From assembly GCA_947247005.1 (NCBI GenBank), contig OX365945.1, positions 10,608,501 to 10,672,500 on the forward strand: DNA of 64,000 nucleotides, read 5' to 3'. A program made the translations under genes and the position numbers. Under the pieces are notes generated by a model that had not been told where the DNA came from, did no database searches, and saw only the letters and a list, made by a program, of their open reading frames with translations. This stretch comes from Spisula solida. Its lineage: Eukaryota > Mollusca > Bivalvia > Venerida > Mactridae. Positions 11,740 through 21,679 of the stretch are shown piece by piece (position 1 is the first letter of the stretch; every line of letters begins with the position of its first letter).

Positions 11740-14603
11740 ACAGGCACACGGTTTCGTCAATTTTAAAAACCTTATAATAGAGTTTTTCAGCTAACGCTGA
11801 CTTCGGACTTCGAGAAGCGAACATCGGATTAAACGTAGGGGTCGACTCAAAGAGAAGTTTATGTGAATTATACTAGCTGCATGGGCGGATCATGAAACAC
11901 CTACGATGTAGTTATGTTTAATTAGTTTTAATATTTGCTATTATGAGTGATATAATTTTGCATAATTATGCAATTCAGTCACTTTGAAGGCCAGCGAAGT
12001 TGATATAAAACGTGTCTATATTTGCAAACGTCTAGGGATTCGTTATGTATATTTGCATGCATGCATATACAGAAAAGTATACATGTATACATTTTCTGCC
12101 TCGTGTTAAATTTTATAATAATACTACGAAAACGCACTTTGTCGGGTCTACAAATGAGGTTACATATGACGTTACGCGCATTGTTGGCGTACATTGGCAA
12201 TTTATAACATTTTTACACTTCAATATTGCATAAAAATCGTTTTAGAAATACGGTTGCTTATATTTTGATATCACAAGCAAGATAAAAGAATCGCCATGTT
12301 AGTAATGTGATCCGCATGTACGTTTAATTATTAACATATATTAAATTAAACATAGAATGACGGAGAACGTCACAAAAACGTCATGTAAGATGTAACATAA
12401 TTGACCAATGCGCAGTGTTTAGCAGCTCGGCAAATTCATATAAGTATCTTTATCCGCCCAAAAAGTAGATGCGGTGACGTGATGGCAACTCCATTTCGCG
12501 TTGTTTCATTTATGTGCCGTTCAAAGCTTCCAGTAACAAACCGTGAGCGAAAAACATATTCAACTGAAAACGTAAGATTTAATTTCTTTCCGCGACAAGA
12601 TTTGTTAAAACTTCAGTATTTTCTATAACTTAAGTCGACTTTCTATAATCTTTATTTTGACAAAAAGTACATGCATCCTACTTTTGAATTGGGTATAATT
12701 TGTACGATTATGACTTGGAATTAGGCTTTTAATATAGGTATACTTTTTTCTAGCCACGATGTCACACGCATCAAAAAGTGCACAAATTAAAATTGTGATG
12801 TTGCTATGCCTCAAAATATTTAAAGAAGTATGCATTTATTAAAACGACAGCGACTACAACCAAAAAGTACATATAATTGTCTGTATTTTGATATGAATAA
12901 GTCTTACATTCAACATAGCTTTAATTTTATTTATGAATTTTGGCAAATCTAGCCATAATGTCACACCCTTGAAATTAACATAACGTCAACGTCTACGTGA
13001 TCGGTAGATTCGTACCCGTTTTAATAAAAGAGTCGATGTACTGCAGATTTAAATGACATTTTGTATGAATGAAGTATGAGCTGTGGGGTTTATGTAATTA
13101 TGGTGTTTTAGTCTGAAATAGTAAGTTTAGCGGTATTAAACTTGTCGGGAAGTGGTTTTCGTAGTATTTTCTAACTTACTTTCTCATTTTTGTACATGTA
13201 TTTTAATGTCTCGGAAAATTGTAAATCATCTACTTGTATGGAACGATACGCAGCGTATTATTGGTATATTCTATTGTATGTTTAATTAAAATGTACGACT
13301 GTAACGCCTTAATTACCCCTCCGCCTCGCCATATGGCCGATCAAAAAACTGCCATACATTTTGCGTAAAAATGCACTTATCAATCAAGCGGGTTGCTCAA
13401 AACCATTTTAATTTTACAACAATATTTTTTAAACCAATCGCGAAATATGTGACGAATGAAAATATGGGGTTTACGGCATAATTTAAGAAAAATTGTGTTC
13501 GAAACACCCAAATAAGTCTTGTAACGTCAATAATCGTTAAAAACGTCAACAACGTCGGAATTGGTTACGCTAATGTACACCAACATCGAGCGTAACGTCA
13601 TATAGAATAAACTATTATGTAGCCACAACCTCTTTTTTGCCTTGATAATCTTTCTTCAAACATACACTTTTTGGCGCTTAATTTAAACAATATTCCACAG
13701 GGACTGGCAATGCTTTTGGTGGTATATAACCAATACTTTCTGTTGTGGCAATCCTACATTTACAGGGGGGGGGGGGTCTGAATATACTAAGACAAAATCT
13801 TAATCAGGTGATATCACTTATTCTGTTAATTTTACATCCGAATTAGGGCATTTATGAGGTAAATCCTGAAGCATTGCGCCATATATACGTTTAGTACGCT
13901 ACAGCCAATTATAATTTATAACACAGGCTTCCACCCTCACACGCGTTACAGAAGGGGGCTTGGGATCTAGACCCCCGATTGGCTTGAAAGAAATGTGATT
14001 ATCATCAATACATGCACATTGAGACGGATTTGTCAATTCTATGAGTCCGTCCGGACAAACCTATGAGGAAATTGTTGGTCGACCCCCCGCCCCCCGTTAA
14101 AAAACTGCTGATCCGCGCTTAACAGCTTGATCGTGTTGTTAGTCACACGACATGTGTATATTTGCGCACGGAATTCCCGTGTTGATGTGATTTTGTTAAA
14201 GGCACATCATTACGCAACATAACACTATATTCTTTAACAAAGTTCAAGACAAACACGAAGTAAACTCTTAACCACAGCTAAGTCTACCAAAATATATTAC
14301 ACTGTTCTAAAGTAATAGTAACCGATGCTTTATTTCGTTGCAAAGTGACAAATGAACCGGAAAATAGAAAATTGGTTTGACTCATTCGGTTAGTTTCTTT
14401 AGTTGTCATAGTTCCCCTTTAACTTTTTAAGTTTAAATTAGTTTGATAAAACCCCTACAAAGGCTCGTCTCTCGCTCCCCGATGTCAGCGTCAGCGACAG
14501 CTAAAAATTTATACTAGTATGTAAAATGAAATCCGAGGACCTTACCAGTGGTATTAAAGAATGTACTCGGATTCTTTTTTAATCGACGACACCGTGTGCC
14601 TGT
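11740..14603. mobile_element. Non-autonomous Mutator-like DNA transposon, 2864 bp
   Basis: The termini acaggcacacggt and accgtgtgcctgt are a perfect 13-bp inverted pair. Looser complementarity extends about 100 bp inward (tttttcagctaacgctgac against cagcgtcagcgacagctaaa). The 10-bp duplication agcgtaaccc flanks it at 11730-11739 and 14604-14613. Copy B has the empty site with one agcgtaaccc (near 22530). TSD length and long TIRs suggest the Mutator superfamily. No transposase ORF is seen inside; a G run lies near 13765. Confidence 0.8.
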
Positions 14604-14939
14604 AGCGTAACCCATTCAACCACTGTCCCACTCTTTACATGAGCTAATGCATATGCAACCAAATACTATTAACAGCAGACATTACAAACAGTTGGGACAT
14701 TAAAATACTCATCTAACAGATGAACAAGTTATAACATAAGATATAATAACCCATAGCACTAGAGCTATATTAGATTTCACCCATAAAACAATTATACAGG
14801 AGAATTCCTTGAACTTCAATTTCAGATATCAAAGACATTACAAGTACAATTCAAGGTGTTTGAAATTGCTTTCCATAAAACCATGATTAATTTGAACTTC
14901 TGCAATAAATTTGAACAGTGTATCTAAACAATGAGAAAC

Positions 14940-15050
14940 CAACCTTGTTTCCTCGGTTGATTCAGTTGGGCATTGTGCTTTGTATGTTTTAATGTTTTCT
15001 GTGCTCGGCTGGTTAAGTTGAGTGCTGCCTTCCCTTTCTGACTTAACATA
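14940..15050 (+). repeat. Dispersed ~100-bp repeat (tgctcggctggttaagttga family), copy 1
   Basis: Shared phrases are gggcattgtgctttgt, atgttttctgtgctcgg and gagtgctgccttccct. Other copies are at 18360-18455 (+), 18985-19065 (-) and 46320-46435 (+). The type of element is unknown. Confidence 0.65.
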
Positions 15051-16403
15051 ATCGTTTTACATGACATCATGAAAATACATATTCACCAGTGAAAACAAAA
15101 GTTAATGAAAATATCACCAGATTGATTATTGCCACTAAGTGATATAAAATACTAGTAATATATAATGTATTGTTTCTAAACAATTTCCTAAACAAGCAAT
15201 TAATTACAAGACTTTAAAATATGTAGACTCACTATTATCGAATATCTTCACTCATATGTGACACACACCCATAAGTTATAGGGTGACATTTAAACTAATC
15301 CACAAGTTATGGGTAGACTTCAATTTTTGTAAAAACCGAAGTCATATACACAATTTAGTCAATTTTACATTAAAGGTCACTGTGATGTTTGACTTTTTGG
15401 CCTAATTAGAGTTTAAAATACAACAGGGTTTATTTAATCAACATATTCCCATCAAATCAACACATCACCACTAAATTCTCCATTTTTATTGTTTGTGAGT
15501 TCAGAAAGCATCAGTGTAAACCAAAGTTGTATTGTCTTTTAATTCAATAAACAAAATTTAGTAAGATTAAAATACAATATAAGAAACATAGACAGTAATT
15601 AGTGAATTGATTCATCTGAACCCTCTAAGAAAAAATACTGTTCTTAAAAAAACTTGTATTGTCCCATACTCAACATGACAGAAGAATATAACCAGCCCAG
15701 TTTAACTTGATAGTTTAAAATATAATTTGGTAATTCTACATGGAACGGAAGCCAGACTTTATTGGGGACAGTCTAGAAGTCTAGACAGTCGAGAACTCTA
15801 GAAACTAGAAACCAGCTGGACAGACTTTGTCAGAGATGAGGATCTTAAATCAGTTCCTGTATTGAATTCATGAGGAAATTACTGATTGGTAGTGATTTTT
15901 GCAAAGGTATAATATCACATATTCATAAGCTTTCTAAAATCATGGAAGTTCCCAATGGTTTCCCAACGACAATGTTACAAATTTAAGTAAATGTGCATAG
16001 CACTCACAGTGTTTCATTTTGTTGCGAGTCCTGAGTCCCTGACTGAACAAATTGGCATGGGACAAATTAAATTTTAGAAATACTTCATTTTACACAGAGG
16101 GTTTCATGGATTGTTTAAGTTCAGTGGGACTCATTTTTTTCTAAGGTATTTACCGGTAAAAAGAAAACCATTTGGTCTACCGACCGACCAACCGACCTAC
16201 CGACCGACCGACAAACAGAACGACCAACATACAAGTAGAAGCTCATAAGGTCTTATTGTATTAAACTGTGTTTGTTTTTTAATACAAATTTTGATTTAGC
16301 TATTGCTTGGAAATTAGTTCAAATATATATGAGAATATTTGAGTCGAGATTTAGCTCAGATTGATATCATTCGGGAGACCGGAGCCTGATTATCAAATTA
16401 GCA

Positions 16404-17487
16404 AACAAGAGCTGTCCACGAACAGCGCGCTCTACTTTTTGCAGTTACATGCTAGGATAGAATAATCATTATACACGTATATTCAAAACAAAATGCTTCA
16501 TAGCAGCAGCATTACCCACTGCTGTGTAGAGTTTCGGGCTTCCAAATCGAAAAGGGGAGATAATTTGGATGCAGGACAGAGTTACCAACTGCTGACACGG
16601 TAGGTCTTGGGGTCATGATGGTGAACAAGTAAACTAACTATCAAAGTAATATGACAATGCATTTTGAGGATATAGGAGGTTAAAAAACCTAAACTTTGAC
16701 ATTTACACTTCTAAGTCTAAAAGGGCGCATAATTTAACAAAATGTTTGATAGAGCTACCTACCCCTGCGCTGTGTAGGAGTTGATGATGAACAAGTATGA
16801 AACTTATCAAAGCAATATGTGTATGCACTTTGAAGATATTAGTGGTTAAAAAACGTGTATCTAAACTTTAACATTTACATTTCTCAGTCCAAAAGGGGGC
16901 GTAATTTCAACAAAATGTTTGATAGAGTTACCTACCCATTTGAAGGGACTGGGGTCATGATGGTGAACAAGTATGCTAAGTATCAAAGCAATATATCAAT
17001 GCACTTTGAAGATATTAGAGGTTAAACAACCTGTACCTTAACTTTAACTTTTGCACTAGGTGAAAAAGGGGCATAATTTCAACAAAATGCTTGATGCAGT
17101 AACATAACCCGGTGGTGAAGGAGTTGGGTCATGATGGTGAATACGTATGCAAAGTATCATATCAATATGTCAATGAACTTTGGAGATATTAGAGGTTAAA
17201 AAACTTGTACCTAAACTTAAACATTTGCATTTATAAGTCCAAAAGGGGTCATGATTTCAATAAAATGCTTGATAGAGTTACCTACTCTTGCATAAGGGCT
17301 GGGGTCATGATGGTGAACAAGTATGCAAAATATCAAAGCAATACGTCAAATGTTATGTAGTGACGTTGTTACATGACACAAATGGCTAAAAAAACCTGAT
17401 CCTAAACTTTAACATAAGCATTACCCGAAGCCGACACGCGGGTGACTGCAATAGCTTCCCTTATTCTACGAATAGTGGAGCTAAAAA
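16404..17487 (+). mobile_element. 1.1 kb array element of 'gatggtgaacaagtatgc' family, inserted in copy B
   Basis: It starts agagctgtccacgaacagcg and ends cgaatagtggagctaaaa. Between are about five units of roughly 180 bp (ggtcatgatggtgaacaagt, caatatgtcaatgcactttg, ataatttcaacaaaatg). Copy A has the empty site at about 5845 (attagcaaacagggacatac). This behaves as a mobile unit carrying its own internal tandem repeat. No ORF. Confidence 0.75.
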
Positions 17488-17659
17488 AGGGACAAGGAAA
17501 TGTGTGGTAACTGGTGAAGTGCTTCGTCTGAATGCAACAAACAACACCCTTTACAATCATGGGACAAAAAGTATAAGATGTGGACAGTTTTTTTTATTAG
17601 GTTCAACTGTCATTAAAACAGAAGGTACACATGAAGACATATGACGAAGATTATGCCAT

Positions 17660-18150
17660 GCAATAACTGCTAAATGTACTCGGCAAGATATAGAGTAACA
17701 GTCGAATTAGTAAGAAGACAAAACTAACGTAATTTAATTCGAATTTAATATCCATCCTGTTATATTGATCTGAAACATAGAAGACGATAAAACGGAGAAG
17801 AAAAAGCTAGACACTTTCGAACACTGTGCAGTTAGGAAATACTTAAAACGCATTGGCCATAAACAGTATCAAACATGAGGGAAACTGCAGGTGCTGAAAC
17901 AATAAGTAAACAAACATAGAGATGGTGGAAATGGCATGGGCATGTTTTGATGATGGACAGAACCATTCACGTGTCGCACTCAACCGGAAACCAGAGGGGA
18001 AACATGTACAAGCCAAAGTAATATGGAAGAGAACCGTTGAAAAGGAGAGAAATGCCTTTGGATTTAGAACGTGGACCGACGCAGCATAATCCTCCAGGGA
18101 AAGAAACATTTGGAGAGGTGGCAATGGCTCTGTTCTTTATGAGGAGAAAA
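17660..18150 (+). pseudogene. Decayed LINE reverse transcriptase C-terminal fragment (copy B)
   Basis: It is homologous to 6000-6525. Pieces read RWWKWHGHVLMMDRT, RKPEGKHVQAKVIWKRTVEK and ERWQWLCSL in two frames, the pattern of a non-LTR retrotransposon C-terminus. It is broken by frameshifts and stops. Confidence 0.65.
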
Positions 18151-18359
18151 TAAACGAAGTTGTCATTCTCTGTTCTTTCTGCTTATAACCGATATCTATA
18201 ATATGCATTTGTGTGACTGCATGCAGATAACAACACAGTTTTAGAACATGACACCTTGTCATTAATACTATTCTGTGGATATTAAACTTAATTTAACCTT
18301 CGCCAAATAATGTGTGCTCAAGTAGTACTTCGGTGGTGAAGTTCAATTTCTCGTTCAGT

Positions 18360-18455
18360 TATGTGTGGGGCATTGCGTCGTGTAATTGTGGTATGTGATA
18401 TTTTTATGTTATCTGTGCTCAGCAGTTTAAGTTTGAGTGCTGCCTTTCCTGTTGA
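18360..18455 (+). repeat. Dispersed ~100-bp repeat, copy 2
   Basis: It contains gggcattgcgtcgtgta and gagtgctgcctttcctg, matching the family described at 14940. Confidence 0.6.
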
Positions 18456-18624
18456 TTACTACATCTATAGGATATAGCTTTGAAAGCATAAAACTGTGCG
18501 TTAAAATAAATAGAACGTTAATTACTACGACCCAGTTTATTCTCTTGCTTAACAGTTTCTAGTTTTATGAAGTCAAATAAACTTTGCAAAGTTAAGTAGG
18601 ACACTATTGTTGATACATGACTAG

Positions 18625-18738
18625 TTCGTCCATCGAAGTACAATGAGGACCATGACTTTCTTCTATGCAGTTGGCTGGGTTCTGAGCATCCGGAGGTAGC
18701 TGATGAGTCCGATCCGGCGACGGATATGGTCATGGCCA
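18625..18738 (-). other. Copy-B-specific 114-bp insert with an open minus frame
   Basis: Absent from copy A. On the minus strand it stays open and reads SGCSEPSQLHRRKSWSSLYF with coding-like composition, but matches no protein I recognise. It could be a captured exon or retrocopy fragment, or chance. Confidence 0.3.
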
Positions 18739-18984
18739 ACGATATACCTTTACCATATCTTATATCAGGTATATTGTATACACCAATTCATGCTGCACCA
18801 TCCTGAGACAGGTCAACTGTGTCTTTTCAGATGTGCAATTCTCAAGCTATACTTCAATTCTCCATTGCAATTTCCAAACATTAAGAGTCAACCATTCATC
18901 TCATTTCCCACGGAAAAATGATAAAGGCAGTATAAAGGGTATAAATGAAGAGCTATGCTAAAATCCATATAAAACATATAATTA

Positions 18985-19303
18985 TTAAGTCAGACAGGGA
19001 AGGCAGCACTCAGCTTAATCAGCCGAGCATAGAAAACATAAAAAAACACACAAGGCACAATGCCCAACTAAAAAAGTTATGATCCTCCCATGCCCAAGCT
19101 GTCAAAATTCTATATGAAACCGTTTCAGCAATCAAAAAGCTGAATGCCCAAGTTGAATGACCTAGTTCTAACAGTAATTTGACTGAAATACCTAGTTTTA
19201 GCTGTCAGAAGTCCTAAAAAGTAGAAAAAATAATAAAAAAGCTCAATGTCAAGGTTTCAGCTAAATGAGCGAGTTTCAAGAATACAAAAGTTCAACGCCC
19301 AGC
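18985..19303 (-). repeat. Copy-B-specific insertion containing dispersed repeat copy 3
   Basis: It starts with agggaaggcagcactcagct, the reverse of the family at 14940, then continues with short phrases (aatgcccaagttgaatg, aatgtcaaggtttcag). Copy A lacks it between 7795 and 7800. Confidence 0.6.
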
Positions 19304-19486
19304 CATTGTTGTGTCCTATGAAATGAAACAACAAAACCACACACATCATGGGATTATCCATCATCAGTGGTTTCTGGACAGAATACTTTGTGATGGATGT
19401 TAAACACAACAAATAGATGCCGTCTTTATAATACTTTATTTCTGGTACCAAAATACAAGAGAGACACAGTAATATCACAGTAGATA

Positions 19487-19600
19487 GTGACATCATATAA
19501 ACATGTGACATCATATGAACCTATGATATCATTTAAAGATTTGACATCATAGAAACAAGTGACTTCATATAAACGTCATGTGACATCACAAAACATCCAA
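19487..19600 (+). repeat. CATGTGACATCATATAA minisatellite (copy B, short)
   Basis: About five diverged units, the counterpart of 7975-8275. Confidence 0.7.
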
Positions 19601-20466
19601 ATAAGAAATCAACTATCACAGTTTGTACATACAAATGTATATCAATTATATATACAGACAGTTAACAAACATCAATAATAGATTAATGTGTACAAAACAC
19701 CACAGTTGTATATGGTATTATACATGAAGATAGTACCAGGTAGGATTCATCCTACAACAAAGCAAATCAGCAAGTAACTCAATGTGATAAACCACCAGAA
19801 TCAGGAAGGACAACAAACATCTACTGAACCATAATTTACATTACGCCAAAGTGGAGATGGTAATACCTTCGTGTTGGCAAAGGCTTTCAAGCTAATCCAT
19901 TGGACCAAGTGTTTTAAATTTACCATTAAAAAGACGTGAAGGTAGTTAATTGACTACTGACATAATGTCAAATGAACCTGTATGGACCACTCAGGCCAAG
20001 GCCCATTACTCTACCAACAGGGCTGACTCTGTGGGGCACTCGTAACATCAAATATAAAGTTCATATTTTTATAAAGTATTGCATAAGCTCTTAAACAGAA
20101 CTTTGTAAGTACAGTTTTAGTCCCAAGAGTTTATACACAAAGCTTTATATCATCTTATCACAGTTTTACAACATGGACGGGCATAAATGAAATAACGTGT
20201 CTGTTGTGAAATGCTCACAGTGATTACATAACGCATAAATAATCATTTTAATATCACAGAATATTGATTATTAAATACTGCAAAAATTTCATTGTCAATC
20301 CAGGAAAGCAATAGAACATAACTGTGAATTGTTTCGTTTTGTGAATATCAAACAATTTGTAACTATTCAGACCGCTTTAGTTATATGTATGAAAGTTATG
20401 TAAGGGGGAGTCGAGGAAGGAACACCACAAGAAAAATACAGTGTTTCTTTACACACACATTCTAGA

Positions 20467-20760
20467 AACAAGACTGCGTTCACTAAACGCTTATGCCCCC
20501 TGTGGAAGCCTTGTCCATCAATAAGTCTAAGTCCAAAATTAGGTCAAGGTGAAGGTCAAAATGGGGTTAGGTGGTACAGGCGTGTGGAGAGTGTTCATAC
20601 ACAACATCCATGCAAGTATGAAAGCTTTGTAGCAAGCCATATTAATGCTAGAAGAAACGGTCAATTTGGGTTAACCAGGACGGACGAACGGACGGACGAA
20701 CGGACGGACGGACAGGTGAATCACTATATGCCTCCCCATCTATCAATAGGGGGGCATAAA
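20467..20760 (+). mobile_element. Intact 294-bp dispersed repeat (caagactgcgttca..ggggcataaaa)
   Basis: It carries gcttatgccccctgtgg near the left end and ggggggcataaaa at the right (inverted gcatgcccc-type termini). Between are aggtcaaggtgaaggtcaaa and a run of CGGA tetramers. It is absent from copy A at 9757. A second copy at 25791-26944 is split by a transposon. Confidence 0.75.
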
Positions 20761-21233
20761 AAATAGGCAAGTACTAAAAGAAAATGCCGCCATATAAGGC
20801 TAGAATCCGCACAATAAAGACTTTACCGATATTTCATATAATTTCACAAAGTCACTTTACTAGTTTCTATAATACTATAATAGTATTTGGTGTTTTGCTT
20901 TTAAAAGATTAGAATTTCTGTAACAATAAAGTGCTTACATGATGTATGTACATGCTTTCCCAGACAACTTTTTTCTATTGTCACCTACACACTCAAAAAC
21001 AGAATGCAATAAATATTGTTCTCCCACTTATTAAGTACAAAGAGGTATGTTCAAAAAGTTGCAAAATACTTAAATAGTTTTTGATGAAATTTGGTCAGAC
21101 TATAGATAAGTGTAAAAAATTCATCAATAAGAAAAAACTTTAGTCAATCAAATTATCAAAATAAATTGTTTTTTATAAATTCGGAAAACTTATGTGCCTT
21201 ACCATGAACTACAAAGAAATATACTCAGCGTCA

Positions 21234-21452
21234 ATGAAAAGTTACCACCCTATTGACTCTTATATTTTATAATTCACGCTATACTGTGTTTAAAGCCAAA
21301 CACGACCATGTTTTGACCTAACTGTGGAGTCACAGCTATCCTATTTAACAATATTCAAATGCACACATTATAAAACTTTTGCACCGATAGGTCATATTGT
21401 ATACAAAATACAGAGGTATATATATAAGTGGTAACTTTCCAGTAATGCCCAG
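21234..21452. mobile_element. MITE with TA duplication, 219 bp
   Basis: The left end is ctcagcgtcaatgaaaagtt and the right end aactttccagtaatgcccag, giving inverted termini ending in AAAGTTACCAC. TA flanks it on both sides (21232-21233, 21453-21454). Copy A has the empty site at about 10238. It lies just downstream of the DRC7 stop codon. Confidence 0.8.
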
Positions 21453-21597
21453 TATAAAAAGATTTTCCAAGTATATTTGAACATTTATCAGCACTTAAAA
21501 AATTAAATCTTCATTTAAATACAAATGTCATAAAAATGAAGCATTCACATATGTTATATAAATGTCATTTAACAGCAGCAGCACATGTTGCATGTTT

Positions 21598-21679
21598 CTA
21601 GAAATATTCAGCAAGTCTTGGGTCTTGCCGCAACGTTTGTTCAAGCATCATGTATTTATGCGGGGCTTGATCTTTGTGT
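21598..21679 (-). CDS. DRC7: DRC7 exon 16, terminal exon (833-859, stop TAG)
   Basis: After the acceptor ATGTTACAG, an A completes the split Arg codon, followed by HKDQAPHKYMMLEQTLRQDP, RLAEYF and TAG. The HK..AP.KYM.LE..L..DPRL pattern is the family's C-terminus, and the phase matches exon 15. It lies within copy B of a tandem duplication; copy A holds a decayed counterpart at about 10792. Confidence 0.9.

Larger units (their letters stand above)
5728..16130. repeat. Tandem segmental duplication, copy A
   Basis: It aligns collinearly, in direct orientation, with 16231-23370. Examples: 5860/17495 (aatgtgtggtaa), 7440/18530, 8500/19790, 9780/20790, 10710/21570, 11590/22390 and 15500/22850. 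It is longer than copy B because it holds the 2.86 kb element at 11740, foldback elements at 8897 and 9284, a MITE at 10356 and about 550 bp at 14930-15500. It shows many substitutions and small indels, so it is not recent. Breakpoints are approximate. Confidence 0.85.
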
